DNA of 43,741 nucleotides from Halorubrum californiense DSM 19288. GTDB lineage: Archaea > Halobacteriota > Halobacteria > Halobacteriales > Haloferacaceae. The stretch covers positions 3,474 through 47,214 of the forward strand of contig NZ_AOJK01000019.1 of NCBI RefSeq assembly GCF_000336875.1. The letters run 5' to 3'. Positions 24,092 through 31,916 of the stretch are shown in pieces. Under the pieces are notes generated by a model. That model saw nothing but the letters and a program-made list of their open reading frames with translations, was not told the DNA's origin and did no database searches. Each line of letters starts with the position of its first letter. Positions within the stretch are counted from its first letter, which is position 1. The position numbers were made by a program, and so were the translations under genes.

Positions 24092-25798
24092 TCAGCGATA
24101 CCGGCCGCGGTCCGCCACGTCGCGGAGCCGTTCGAGGACCTCACCCTCGCCGACCGCCTCGTACCCCGCCTCGAACGCCGCGATCAGCGGGTCGGGATCG
24201 CTCGCAGTCGCCCGGATCGACCCCTCGAACACGTGGAGGTCCATCGCGTGGTCCTCGACGTGACCGGTGTGGTAGCCGAGTCCGAAGTCGATGAGGTACG
24301 TCCCCGGCGCCGTGTCGGGCTCGCCGTTCGCCGTCTGCCCCGCGACGCTGTCGGGCGACACGCGCACGTTCCGCGTCGTCGGGTCGCCGTGGACGATTCC
24401 CGCGCCGTGGAGCCGCGCGAGGTGGCGGCCGACCGCCTCGGTCGCGCGCTCGTCGAGGGCGGTCGCGAGGTCGCGCTCGCCGACGTACTGGAGCGTCAAC
24501 GTCGCGGTCGCGAGGTCGACGTCGTACACGAGCGGCGTCGGCACGCCCGCGCGCCGCGCCTCCCTCGTTAGCCGCGCCTCCGCGACGGTCCGATCGCGCC
24601 TGAGCGCCCGGTCGAGTTCGGGGTGGCGGTACGACTTCTCGACCCGCCGCTTGATCACCCGGCGGTCTCCTTCGGTCCCGGTGACCGTCACGGTTGCCTC
24701 CGCGCCGCGGCGGTCCGCCTCTGGGTCCCGCGCCGTGCCGCCCGCTCCGCCAGTTGCGCCGCCGCGCGCGACCGACTCCCCGTCGCGCCACGTCACCGGC
24801 ACTCGGTCCGGTCGGAAGTTCGGGTCGACCGCGGACTCAGCGATCGGAACCGTGTCTCCCGCGGCGGCCATCTTTGCCCCCAACACGGCGATCATCCCCG
24901 CGTTGTCGCGGAGGAAGCGCGGCTCCGGGGCGTGGAAGTCGGCGCCGCGCGCCTCGCACATCGCGGCCAGCATTTCGCGAAGGCGGTCGTTCTGTGCGAC
25001 GCCGCCGCCCAGCACGAGTTCGTCGGCGCCCGTCAGCGACAGCGCGCGCTCGGACACCTCGGTGAGCATCGCGAACACGTGCTCCTGGAGCGAAAAGCAG
25101 ATTTCCTCCACCGGGACGCCGTCGTCCGCGGCGTCGTTGGCGGCCGAGCTGATCCCGGAAAACGAGAAGTCCATCCCCTTGACGACGTACGGCATATCGA
25201 GGAGCTCGGCGCCGCCACCATCTTCGTCCGCCTCGGACGCGTACTCCGCGGCCGCCGCCTCCACCTTCGGGCCGCCGGGGTGGCTCCAGCCGACGTGGCG
25301 CGTGAACTTGTCTATCGCGTTGCCCACGCCGGCGTCCATCGTCTCGCCGAGGACGCGGTAGCGTCCGTCGTGGTAGCCGAGCAGGTGCGCGTTCGCACCC
25401 GAGGCGTTCAGGCAGACCGGGTTGTCGAAGCCGGACTGATGGCGACCGATCTCCAAGTGCGCCACCATGTGGTTGACGCCGACGAGGGGGACGTCGAGCG
25501 TCCCGGCGAGCGACCGCGCCGCGGTCCCCACGATCCGGAGGCAGGGGCCGAGCCCCGGGCCCCGAGAGAAGGCGACCGCGTCAATCGCGTCTGGGCCGTG
25601 TTCGTCCTCGGCTGCGGTCAACACTCGGTCGACGACCGCGGGGATCGCCTCCGACATGTGTTCGGCGGCCTCGCGCGGGTGAATACCGCCGCTGTCCGGC
25701 TCGTAGGGGTCGGATTCGATGAGAACTGAGTCGGTCTCGGCGTCGTACAGCGCGGCGCTGGCGCACCACGCGGTACCCTCGATGCCGAGAACGCGCAT
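24092..25798 (-). CDS. kae1-bud32: Kae1-Bud32 fusion of the KEOPS complex
   Basis: KEOPS makes the t6A modification at position 37 of tRNAs reading ANN codons. Residues about 1-330 are Kae1 (TsaD-like) with the metal-binding HMVAH (His110, His114), WSHPGGPKVEAAA and GGGVAQNDRL. After an Ala/Gly/Arg-rich linker, about 365-568 is the Bud32 kinase with VIKRRVEKSYRHPELD, HGDPTTRN and IDFGLG. The fusion is usual in haloarchaea and several methanogens. Only 9 bp separate it from rps24e upstream, so they are one transcript. The other KEOPS subunits (Cgi121, Pcc1) are not in this window. Confidence 0.95.
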   Translation of the reverse strand: MRVLGIEGTAWCASAALYDAETDSVLIESDPYEPDSGGIHPREAAEHMSEAIPAVVDRVLTAAEDEHGPDAIDAVAFSRGPGLGPCLRIVGTAARSLAGTLDVPLVGVNHMVAHLEIGRHQSGFDNPVCLNASGANAHLLGYHDGRYRVLGETMDAGVGNAIDKFTRHVGWSHPGGPKVEAAAAEYASEADEDGGGAELLDMPYVVKGMDFSFSGISSAANDAADDGVPVEEICFSLQEHVFAMLTEVSERALSLTGADELVLGGGVAQNDRLREMLAAMCEARGADFHAPEPRFLRDNAGMIAVLGAKMAAAGDTVPIAESAVDPNFRPDRVPVTWRDGESVARGGATGGAGGTARDPEADRRGAEATVTVTGTEGDRRVIKRRVEKSYRHPELDRALRRDRTVAEARLTREARRAGVPTPLVYDVDLATATLTLQYVGERDLATALDERATEAVGRHLARLHGAGIVHGDPTTRNVRVSPDSVAGQTANGEPDTAPGTYLIDFGLGYHTGHVEDHAMDLHVFEGSIRATASDPDPLIAAFEAGYEAVGEGEVLERLRDVADRGRYR

Positions 25799-25807
25799 CC
25801 GGCGGGG

Positions 25808-26113
25808 TTACGCTTCCTCGGCGTCCGCCTCTTCGCCGCCGATCTTGTTGCGTTCGAGCATGTGATCCTGCTCGACGTCCAGCGCGTCGGCCGCGGAGTC
25901 GTACACCTTCGCGTAGCCGACCGTCTTGCGCATGCCGAACTTCGTGTCGAGCTCGTGGACGACGACTTCCTCGGAGTCCTTGTCGAGCTTGGCCGCCAGC
26001 GAGTCGCGGACCGACAGCCGCGAGGGGGTTGCCTCCTCGTGAGTCGTCTCGAAACGGATGTCCGTGCGGTGCAGCATCGGGTTCTCCTCTTCGGAGATGA
26101 TATCGACGTCCAT
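25808..26113 (-). CDS. rps24e: Ribosomal protein S24e
   Basis: The 101-residue protein matches eS24: MDVDIISEEENPMLHRTDIRFETTHEEATPSRLSVRDSLAAKLD, then VVHELDTKFGMRKTVGYAKVYDS, and an acidic tail. It belongs to the small ribosomal subunit. A CTTTTACAG box lies about 35 bp before the ATG. In many archaea rps27ae sits between this gene and kae1. Here the gap is 9 bp and rps27ae is absent from the spot. Confidence 0.95.
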   Translation of the reverse strand: MDVDIISEEENPMLHRTDIRFETTHEEATPSRLSVRDSLAAKLDKDSEEVVVHELDTKFGMRKTVGYAKVYDSAADALDVEQDHMLERNKIGGEEADAEEA

Positions 26114-26262
26114 GGTTCAGTTGGGCGTATATCCCCTCGAAAGCTGTAAAAGGATTTCGAAGCGGGGGTGACGCCGCCGAACCGCTCGCCGATCGTCGTC
26201 CGAGCGCCCCGTTCGGCGTCAGGGTTTCACTTCCTCGGACCGTGTGTCTCGTTACCACACAG

Positions 26263-26844
26263 ATGTCCGACGACGCCCGATTCGACCCGGCCGACCGCTC
26301 GGAGTACGACCTCGTCCGGGCGGCGAACGTCATCGTCCCGCTGTCGCCGGTCCGCAAGGCCCGGATCTGCGGCGGCGTCGCGCTCCTCGGTTCGCTCGCG
26401 GCGCCGGTCGTCGCGACCCTGCCCGGGGCCGTCCGCGAGGCGGCGTTCTCGGGACCCCCGCTCGCGACGCCGCTCGGCGTCGCGGCGGTCGTGCTGGTCG
26501 GCGCCCTCGCGGCCGGCGGGGCCGGCCTCGGCCTCGTCGCGCTCCAACGACGCCTCGCACGCGGCCCCGAACCGAGCGGCGACGGCGTCTGGAGGGTCCT
26601 CGCCGTCGAGGACGCGCTCACGGGAATCGGGTTCGTCACCGGGGGTCTCGGCGTCGTCGTCGGCCTCACGCTGCTGGCGAGCGGTCACTGGGGCGTCGAC
26701 GCGCTGGAGACCCTCCGCAGAAACGGAACCGAACCGTACGCCCCGGTCTCGGCGCTGCCGGTCACGCCGCGGCTGACGACCGCGGTCGCGCTGGCGGTCG
26801 GTCTCGTCGTCCTCGCGGCCACCGTCGCCGTCGACGGCGAGTGA
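26263..26844 (+). CDS. Haloarchaeal membrane protein of unknown function
   Basis: The 193-residue protein from ATG 26263 has a soluble lead MSDDARFDPADRSEYDLVRAANVIVPLSPVRKARI and four hydrophobic segments (about 35-50, 65-90, 112-135 and 168-188). I recognise no catalytic motif or named family. It is on the opposite strand to its neighbours and breaks the rps24e/dephospho-CoA kinase gene order. An upstream in-frame start seven codons earlier is possible. No clear TATA box was found. Confidence 0.65.
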   Translation: MSDDARFDPADRSEYDLVRAANVIVPLSPVRKARICGGVALLGSLAAPVVATLPGAVREAAFSGPPLATPLGVAAVVLVGALAAGGAGLGLVALQRRLARGPEPSGDGVWRVLAVEDALTGIGFVTGGLGVVVGLTLLASGHWGVDALETLRRNGTEPYAPVSALPVTPRLTTAVALAVGLVVLAATVAVDGE

Positions 26845-26863
26845 CGCCGACCGCTCGGTTCGC

Positions 26864-27487
26864 CTACTCCGAGCCGGTCCCGTCGAAGCCGTCCGGGTCG
26901 ACGCCCAAAATCTCGTACGCGGCCGCGGTGTCGCCCGTCAATCCCTCGAACAGCTCTCGCGCCTCCCGTCGGGTCTCGGGCGTGATCGCCACGCGGACCA
27001 TCCCCTCGCCGGGCTGCCCGTAGACGACGGTCGACCCGAGCGGCGCCGCCAGCATCGCCGGCAGCGCCGCCAGGTCCTCCTCGCCGGTCACCTGGATCGT
27101 CACCGGTTCGGCGGCCGCGAGCCCCTCGGCGAGCGCGTCGAGCAGCGCCGCCGACAGCGCCGCCGCCGGGTTCTCGACGGGAATGCGCCGCTCGTCCGTG
27201 GCAGAAAGCGCGGTCGCTATCTCCTCGCGGACCGCCTCGCGCTCCGTCTTCCCGTCGACCAGCGCGGCGTCCGGAACGCGGCCGGCCTCCCGGAGGTGGT
27301 AGGTGACCACGTCGCCGACCGCGACCAGCCGGGGGGCACCCTCGTCCGGCGATCCGTGTCGCTCGCGGGTCTCGTCGACGGCCCGCAAGAGCGCGGCGGC
27401 ATCGGTCGTGACCGGTCCCAGCGGCTCCTTGAACGCATCGCGAAGCGATTCGGGGAGGGTGAGAAGCGGGTCGGTCGGGTCGGTCAT
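26864..27487 (-). CDS. GTP-dependent dephospho-CoA kinase (DUF359)
   Basis: The 207-residue protein matches the archaeal DUF359 family, shown to phosphorylate dephospho-CoA with GTP in the last step of CoA synthesis. Diagnostic blocks are LVAVGDVVTYHLREAGRVPDAALVDGKTER, TIQVTGEEDLAALPAMLAAPLGSTVVYGQPGEGMV, and AYEILGVDPDG near the end. It lies 28 bp downstream of spt4 in the aIF2-gamma/RNA polymerase cluster, its normal position in archaea. Confidence 0.88.
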   Translation of the reverse strand: MTDPTDPLLTLPESLRDAFKEPLGPVTTDAAALLRAVDETRERHGSPDEGAPRLVAVGDVVTYHLREAGRVPDAALVDGKTEREAVREEIATALSATDERRIPVENPAAALSAALLDALAEGLAAAEPVTIQVTGEEDLAALPAMLAAPLGSTVVYGQPGEGMVRVAITPETRREARELFEGLTGDTAAAYEILGVDPDGFDGTGSE

Positions 27488-27515
27488 CGGCTTCGTGTGG
27501 GGCCTCTTCGGCCGG

Positions 27516-27713
27516 TTATCTGACCTTGAGCGCGTACGCGCCCGCCTCGGAGACGTTCATCTCCTCGGCGATGTCGCTGTCCTCGGGCTTGGTGATGATG
27601 ACGTAGCCCGCCCAGTCCTCCGTCAGCGACGAGGACCCGCAGAGCGCGCACGTCTGGGCGTCCGGATCGTTGACGTGGTGACACTCCCGGCAGGCCAGGC
27701 GGTCCTCGGCCAT
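27516..27713 (-). CDS. spt4: Transcription elongation factor Spt4
   Basis: The 65-residue protein (formerly RpoE'') has a zinc ribbon CRECHH...CALC at 9-27 and WAGYVIITKPEDSDIAEEMNV, which forms the Spt5-binding sheet. Spt4-Spt5 keeps RNA polymerase processive. Its ATG shares one base with the rpoE stop (TGATG), so translation is coupled. Confidence 0.93.
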   Translation of the reverse strand: MAEDRLACRECHHVNDPDAQTCALCGSSSLTEDWAGYVIITKPEDSDIAEEMNVSEAGAYALKVR

Positions 27714-28288
27714 CAGTCAGCCTCCTCACCGGTCTGCTCGCGGTGTTTCCGCTGGCCCTCCAGCCAGTCGTGCTTCCCGAGGCCGGGCTGTTTCGCCGTG
27801 AGCCCGATCTTCGAGTCCCGGGGGTTCCGCTCGTCGATGCTCTTGGTGACGACGCGGACGCGGACCGCGTCGTCGACGCCGAGCGTCTTGTCGGAGTCCG
27901 ACGAGGCGAGCTGCTGGTTCGCGCCGTCGAACGTGAGGTACTCGTCGGTGATCTGCGAGACGTGGAGCAGCCCGTCCACCGGCCCGATCCCGACGAAGGC
28001 GCCGAACTCCACCGTCTCGACGACGGTGCCGTCGGCGACCTCCTGCATCTCGGGGTCGTAGGTGAGCGCGTCGAACTCCGCCTCGTAGTAGACGCCGGGC
28101 CGGTTGTGTAACACCGCCCCCTCGCCGATGTCGTGAACCTCGATGACGCTCACGACGCTGCCGACGTCCTCGTCCATCCGTCCTTCCAGTTTGTCTTGGA
28201 GCAGGGCCTTCACCCGCTCGTCGGTGACGTCCGCCAGGTGCTTCGGCGGGACCTCGACCGTGTCCTTGAGTCGAACTCGTTTGTACAT
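27713..28288 (-). CDS. rpoE: RNA polymerase subunit RpoE' (Rpo7)
   Basis: The 191-residue protein is the archaeal Rpb7 counterpart. An N-terminal RNP-like tip domain (1-80) is followed by an S1 domain (about 82-165, VETVEFGAFVGIGPVDGLLHVSQITDEYL). With RpoF it forms the polymerase stalk that binds RNA and aids open-complex formation. The C-terminus is a haloarchaeal extension. It lies 21 bp after the PIN gene and overlaps spt4 by one base. Confidence 0.95.
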   Translation of the reverse strand: MYKRVRLKDTVEVPPKHLADVTDERVKALLQDKLEGRMDEDVGSVVSVIEVHDIGEGAVLHNRPGVYYEAEFDALTYDPEMQEVADGTVVETVEFGAFVGIGPVDGLLHVSQITDEYLTFDGANQQLASSDSDKTLGVDDAVRVRVVTKSIDERNPRDSKIGLTAKQPGLGKHDWLEGQRKHREQTGEEAD

Positions 28289-28309
28289 GTTGTTGGTTGT
28301 CCGCGGCCG

Positions 28310-28798
28310 CTATGGTTCCGTTATCGCCAGTGTGTTCCGACCCCTTAAACCGATTACTGGTGCGTCCACCGCCAGCACCCGTTTCGCGAGGGGTCCGTCG
28401 ACCGTGACGACGGCGTCGACCCGGCCGGCCGCGGCCAGGGCGACGAGCGCGTCGTCGGCGTACGATTCGTCCGTCTCCACCGCCTCCGCCCGCTCCGCGA
28501 GGTCCGCTCCGACGCTCGCGGCGGTCGCCTCCGCGCCGTTTCCGCCTTGGAGGCCGTCGAGCTCCGCCAGGACCGCCGTCGGCACCGCGGCCTCGTAGCC
28601 GCCGAGGAGCCGATCCAGCTCCTCGAACAGCCGCAGATCGGCCTCGACCGGCGCCATCAGCGCGCTCGCGTCGAGCGCCACGACCGGGACGCCGGGACCG
28701 TCGCCCGCGAGGTCCTCGGTGCGGGCGTCGTCGGACTGCGCCTCGCTGCCGCCCGCGGGCGCCGATTCCGGACCGTCCGCGCGGGCGTCGTCGGCCAC
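28310..28798 (-). CDS. PIN-domain nuclease, Fcf1/Utp24-like
   Basis: The 162-residue protein begins with GTG one base after the aIF2-gamma stop. The first 38 residues are acidic and low in complexity. The PIN domain follows with acidic metal ligands in VALDASALMAP, VLAELDGL, YADDALVALAA and AVVTVDGPLAKRV, ending VIGLRGRNTLAI. Archaeal PIN proteins in this gene position are thought to process rRNA. The linkage to aIF2-gamma and RpoE' supports that. Confidence 0.82.
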   Translation of the reverse strand: MADDARADGPESAPAGGSEAQSDDARTEDLAGDGPGVPVVALDASALMAPVEADLRLFEELDRLLGGYEAAVPTAVLAELDGLQGGNGAEATAASVGADLAERAEAVETDESYADDALVALAAAGRVDAVVTVDGPLAKRVLAVDAPVIGLRGRNTLAITEP

Positions 28799-28799
28799 G

Positions 28800-30044
28800 C
28801 TACGTGAGCGTCCCGACGCCGATGAGCCGCCAGCGCGCGCCGACGCGCCGGTTGATCGCTATCTGCGCGCCCTCCTCGGCGCAGACGGGCCGTTTGAGGC
28901 TCACCTCGCACTCACCGTCGCGCGCGCTCGTCACCGCGCCGACCGTCGTCGCGGTGCCGACCGTGAGCATCAGCGGCTCGCCGGTGCTGATCTCCTCGAT
29001 GTCGCTCTCGCCGCTCTCGTCGTCCTCCTTGCCGACGACGCGGTCGAGGAGGTCGACTTTCATCTCGAACTCCTCGCGGGTCGGCGGGAGCGTTCCCGGT
29101 TCGCCCGCGACCTGTCCGGCGAGGGCGTCGCCCTTCGTCAGGCTCGGATCGAGCCCGGTGCCGACGCCGAGGAGGCCGCCCGGGTGGGCGGTGTCGACGT
29201 CGCGGTTGCCCGCTTGGAGCGACCGGACGGTCGTCTCCAGGGGGCGCCACTCGGTCTGGCCCTCCTCGTCGACCTCGCGGCCCGGGCGGATCTCCAGCCC
29301 GTCGCCGACCGACAGCTCGCCGCTGACCAGCGAGCCCCCGACGACGCCGCCCTTGAGGTCCTCGGCGGTCGCGCCGGGGCGGTTGATGTCGAACGAGCGG
29401 GCCGCGTACATCCGGGCGCTCTCGCCCGGGTCTCGGTCCGGCGTCGGGATCTCCGACTCGATGGCGTCGATGAGCAGGTCGAGGTTGACCTCCTGTTGAG
29501 CCGAGACGGGGACGATCGGCGCGTCCTCCGCGACGGTTCCCTCGACGAACTCTTGGATCTGCTCGTAGTTGTCGACGGCGCGGTCGCGGCCGACCAGGTC
29601 GACCTTGTTCTGCGCGATGACGATGTTCTCGATCCCGATGAGATCGAGCGCCATCAGGTGCTCTTCCGTCTGCGCCTGCGGGACGTCCTCGGTCGCGCTG
29701 ACGACTAGGACCGCGCCGTCCATGATCGAGGCGCCCGAGAGCATCGTCGCCATCAGCGTCTCGTGGCCGGGGGCGTCGACGAACGACACCGTCCGGATCG
29801 GCTCGCTCTCGGAGCCGTCCTCGCACTCCTCGTCGACGGTGTAACACTCGGGCTCGTCGACGCCGGGGCAGCGTCGGAACGTCGCGTCCGCGTACCCCAG
29901 ACGGATCGAGATACCGCGTTTCATTTCCTCGCTGTGCTGGTCGGTCCACGAGCCGGACAACGCCTGTACCAGCGTGGTCTTCCCGTGGTCGACGTGACCG
30001 ACGAGACCGATGTTCACCTCCGGTTGTGTGTTGGCTTCAGTCAC
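28800..30044 (-). CDS. eif2g: Translation initiation factor aIF2 subunit gamma
   Basis: The 414-residue GTPase carries Met-tRNAi to the ribosome with the alpha and beta subunits. It has the P-loop GHVDHGKT (16-23), a cysteine knuckle ([18 protein letters not shown]), [15 protein letters not shown] and [10 protein letters not shown], then EF-Tu-like domains 2 and 3. The start is GTG at 30044. GGAGGT at 30051-30056 sits six bases upstream, and without it the frame would run on to an implausible upstream Met. It heads the operon aIF2-gamma, PIN, rpoE, spt4, dephospho-CoA kinase. Confidence 0.96.
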   Translation of the reverse strand: MTEANTQPEVNIGLVGHVDHGKTTLVQALSGSWTDQHSEEMKRGISIRLGYADATFRRCPGVDEPECYTVDEECEDGSESEPIRTVSFVDAPGHETLMATMLSGASIMDGAVLVVSATEDVPQAQTEEHLMALDLIGIENIVIAQNKVDLVGRDRAVDNYEQIQEFVEGTVAEDAPIVPVSAQQEVNLDLLIDAIESEIPTPDRDPGESARMYAARSFDINRPGATAEDLKGGVVGGSLVSGELSVGDGLEIRPGREVDEEGQTEWRPLETTVRSLQAGNRDVDTAHPGGLLGVGTGLDPSLTKGDALAGQVAGEPGTLPPTREEFEMKVDLLDRVVGKEDDESGESDIEEISTGEPLMLTVGTATTVGAVTSARDGECEVSLKRPVCAEEGAQIAINRRVGARWRLIGVGTLT

Positions 30045-30050
30045 TGTTGG

Positions 30051-30056
30051 ACCTCC
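30051..30056 (-). promoter_or_regulatory. Strong Shine-Dalgarno site of eif2g
   Basis: AGGAGGTCC on the minus strand, with GGAGGT six bases before the GTG codon, decides the start of aIF2-gamma. A TTTATC box centred near 30099 would give a leader of about 27 nt, unlike the leaderless genes around it. Confidence 0.7.
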
Positions 30057-30124
30057 TAACGGAGTAGTCTTATGCGAATTTCGCCCCGTGCGAGTGATAA
30101 AGTTGCTGTTATAGGTGCGAGAGG

Positions 30125-30480
30125 CGCCCGCGGGCGAGCCGACGAGGAATCGTTCAGGCTCACCGACGCGGTGCGGTGGCGCGTGCCGACGAGCAGCCGT
30201 CAGGCTGCGAGTCGCACGCGCGAGGTCGCCGGCGCATAGCGCCGGCTGCCAGAGGGACCTTCGGTCCTCGCTGGAGTCGCTGGCCCCGGAGCGAAGCGGA
30301 GGGTGCCAGCGACGAGGCTGGGGAGGTGTGAGGCTGCGGTTGCGGTGCGGGGCGGGACTCAAAGGGGCAGCCGGGAGGCGGGCGCAGGCGACGCAAGCAC
30401 CGCAGGCAGCGAACGGAGTGAGCGACCGAGGAGCACAGCGAGCGTGCGCCCGCCTCCCGGCTGGGGCTTTGGCGGCGTTC
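30125..30480 (+). repeat. Structured repeat element, copy A
   Basis: It holds successive hairpins. First is a palindrome (30125-30136), then GAGCC/GGCTC with a GGAA-capped inner stem (30136-30161). The shared module 1 (30179-30221) has outer GCGCGTGC/GCACGCGC, tandem GA/GA and GCAGCC/GGCTGC. Two copy-specific hairpins follow (30228-30246 and 30252-30269), then module 2 stem GTCGCTGGC/GCCAGCGAC (30276-30313). A 20-nt linker identical to copy B (30314-30333) leads to the long-range stem. That stem is CAAAG/CTTTG, a GGG/GGG loop and 19 perfect pairs (30360-30386 with 30445-30471). GTTATAG near 30108-30115 could be its promoter. It may be a non-coding RNA or a palindromic mobile repeat. Confidence 0.8.
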
Positions 30481-30572
30481 TCCGCACACGCAGTAGTTCC
30501 AGCTGAACCATCGACTTCGAGTGATCCACCTTCGACGCGGCTTTACGGCTCACCCACGAACTAATGGCCCAC

Positions 30573-31079
30573 ATGGGATACGCGTGCCCCGTCTGTGACA
30601 CCCCGCAGCGCGACGGCGAACACCTCGCGCACCACCTCGCGTTCACCGCGATGCTCCACGGCGGCGACCACGAGGCGTGGCTCGACGAGCGCGTCGACGA
30701 CTGGAGCGAGCGCGAGCCGGCCGAACTCGCCGCCGAGGTGACGCCACACGCCGACGACGCGGAGTACGAGGAGGTGTTCGAGGACACCGTGCCCCGCGGT
30801 CGCCCGGACGTCGGGATGGGCTCGGGCGGGGACGCGGCTCCCGCAGCCCACGCTCACGACCACGAACATGACCACGGGTCCGGCCACGACCACGGCTACG
30901 CCGACCCCGCTCCCGAAGCCGGCGTCCCCGACCCCGAATCGGTCGACGATCCGACCGTCGCCGAGGCCCTCCGCGAAGCGCGAGAGATGACCAGCGGAGC
31001 GGCCGCGGACGACGGCGACGAGAACGAGGCAGACACCGCCGACGAAGACGCAACGGGCGACGCCGACCCCGACGCGTAG
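30573..31079 (+). CDS. DUF5810-like protein with zinc knuckle and His-rich stretch
   Basis: The 168-residue protein opens MGYACPVCDTPQRDGEHLAHHLAFTAM, a CPVC pair with nearby His residues that could bind zinc. The middle holds HAHDHEHDHGSGHDHG, a typical metal-binding run, and the tail is acidic and disordered. The ATG at 30573 is preferred to one three codons earlier because the CTTTAC box lies about 29 bp upstream of it. The next gene (DUF5809-like) follows by 36 bp; I recall these two families being neighbours in haloarchaea. Function is unknown. Confidence 0.7.
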   Translation: MGYACPVCDTPQRDGEHLAHHLAFTAMLHGGDHEAWLDERVDDWSEREPAELAAEVTPHADDAEYEEVFEDTVPRGRPDVGMGSGGDAAPAAHAHDHEHDHGSGHDHGYADPAPEAGVPDPESVDDPTVAEALREAREMTSGAAADDGDENEADTADEDATGDADPDA

Positions 31080-31115
31080 CGGAACGCCCTTCCCCGCCCC
31101 CGGCCAACCGCGCGT

Positions 31116-31553
31116 ATGGAGACCAGAGGTACGTTCGCCCCCGAGACGCGCGCCGACGCGCTCGAACGCTACGAGGAGGTCGGCCCGGTCGCGCAGGCCG
31201 TCGTCCGCGAGGCGACGAAGGCGATGTCGTTCGGCGCCGACGAGTACGACGAGCGCGTCACCCCCGAGGTGATCCGGACGGCCCGCGACGCGACGTTCGC
31301 GGAGCTGCTCGCGGTCCACGTCGGCGAGGCCGACGAGTTCGACGCGTGGCTCGCGGACAGCGAGTTCGACGACGAGGACGTCGTCCGGATCGGCTCCGAC
31401 AACGTCGACAACGTCGTCTGGCACCCGATCCCCTTCGCGGACACGGTGATCGCGGCGACGTATCAGGAAGAGCCCGACGCGGCGGCCAGCACCCTCCGAC
31501 GCAACGCATTCGGGCGCGTCTACCGCGAGGAGTTCTACGAGTCGGGGCGGTAG
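31116..31553 (+). CDS. DUF5809-like protein
   Basis: This 145-residue soluble, acidic protein includes VVREATKAMSFGADEYDERVTPEVIRTARDATFAELLAVHVG and DNVDNVVWHPIPFADTVIAATYQEE. It ends with ASTLRRNAFGRVYREEFYESGR. There is no motif I can tie to a reaction. It lies in one operon with the DUF5810-like gene. The family name is from memory. Confidence 0.7.
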   Translation: METRGTFAPETRADALERYEEVGPVAQAVVREATKAMSFGADEYDERVTPEVIRTARDATFAELLAVHVGEADEFDAWLADSEFDDEDVVRIGSDNVDNVVWHPIPFADTVIAATYQEEPDAAASTLRRNAFGRVYREEFYESGR

Positions 31554-31587
31554 CCCGGTCGACCGACACGACCGACGGAGCGGTCGC

Positions 31588-31622
31588 TCTTTGAAGAAAC
31601 TGAAACCGCAAAATCCGAACCG
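31588..31622 (-). terminator. T-rich terminator region of ef1b
   Basis: Downstream of the EF-1 beta stop the minus strand reads ATTTTGCGGTTTCAGTTTC, several T tracts in a row, as is common at archaeal 3' ends. It lies between convergent genes and no hairpin is obvious. Confidence 0.35.
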
Positions 31623-31648
31623 TTAACGCTGCCCGAGCGGATTCGCCG

Positions 31649-31915
31649 TTACAGGCGACCGACGTTCTCGACGTTGACGGACTCGACGTCGTCGACCTGC
31701 GAGAACGCCTCCTCGACGGCCTCCGTGCCGCCGGCGCCGTCGGGGACGATGACGGTCGGGAGGAGCGCGACCAGCCCGAACGCGACGTCGTCGCGCTCGA
31801 AGCCGCGGATCTTCGCACCCTCGGGGAGAACCTCTTCGAGGCGGTCCTGGAGGTCGTCGAGGTCGACCTCGGGGCTGTTCGGCATGACCTTGATCTTGGC
31901 GGCGACGTCGCCCAT
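31649..31915 (-). CDS. ef1b: Elongation factor 1-beta
   Basis: The 88-residue protein is archaeal EF-1 beta, the nucleotide exchange factor of EF-1 alpha. Typical blocks are [46 protein letters not shown] and [21 protein letters not shown]. The length is normal. It begins one base after the stop of the zinc-finger gene, so they form a tight pair. Confidence 0.93.
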   Translation of the reverse strand: MGDVAAKIKVMPNSPEVDLDDLQDRLEEVLPEGAKIRGFERDDVAFGLVALLPTVIVPDGAGGTEAVEEAFSQVDDVESVNVENVGRL

Positions 31916-31916
31916 C

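Larger units (their letters stand above)
30045..30572. other. Long spacer holding repeat copy A
   Basis: This 528-bp region between the divergent eif2g and DUF5810 genes contains the eif2g promoter and leader, then the structured repeat (about 30125-30480). The promoter of the DUF5810-like gene (CTTTAC at 30541-30546) follows. Open frames across it on both strands are not credible genes. Confidence 0.6.

Noticed and set aside
30115..30564. Open frames on both strands inside repeat copy A (and 37525-37806 in copy B) as hypothetical proteins
   Set aside because: Copies A and B differ by whole-hairpin indels and by changes that preserve base pairing, with no sign of a shared reading frame; composition is Arg/Pro/Ser-rich as expected of GC-rich non-coding DNA.
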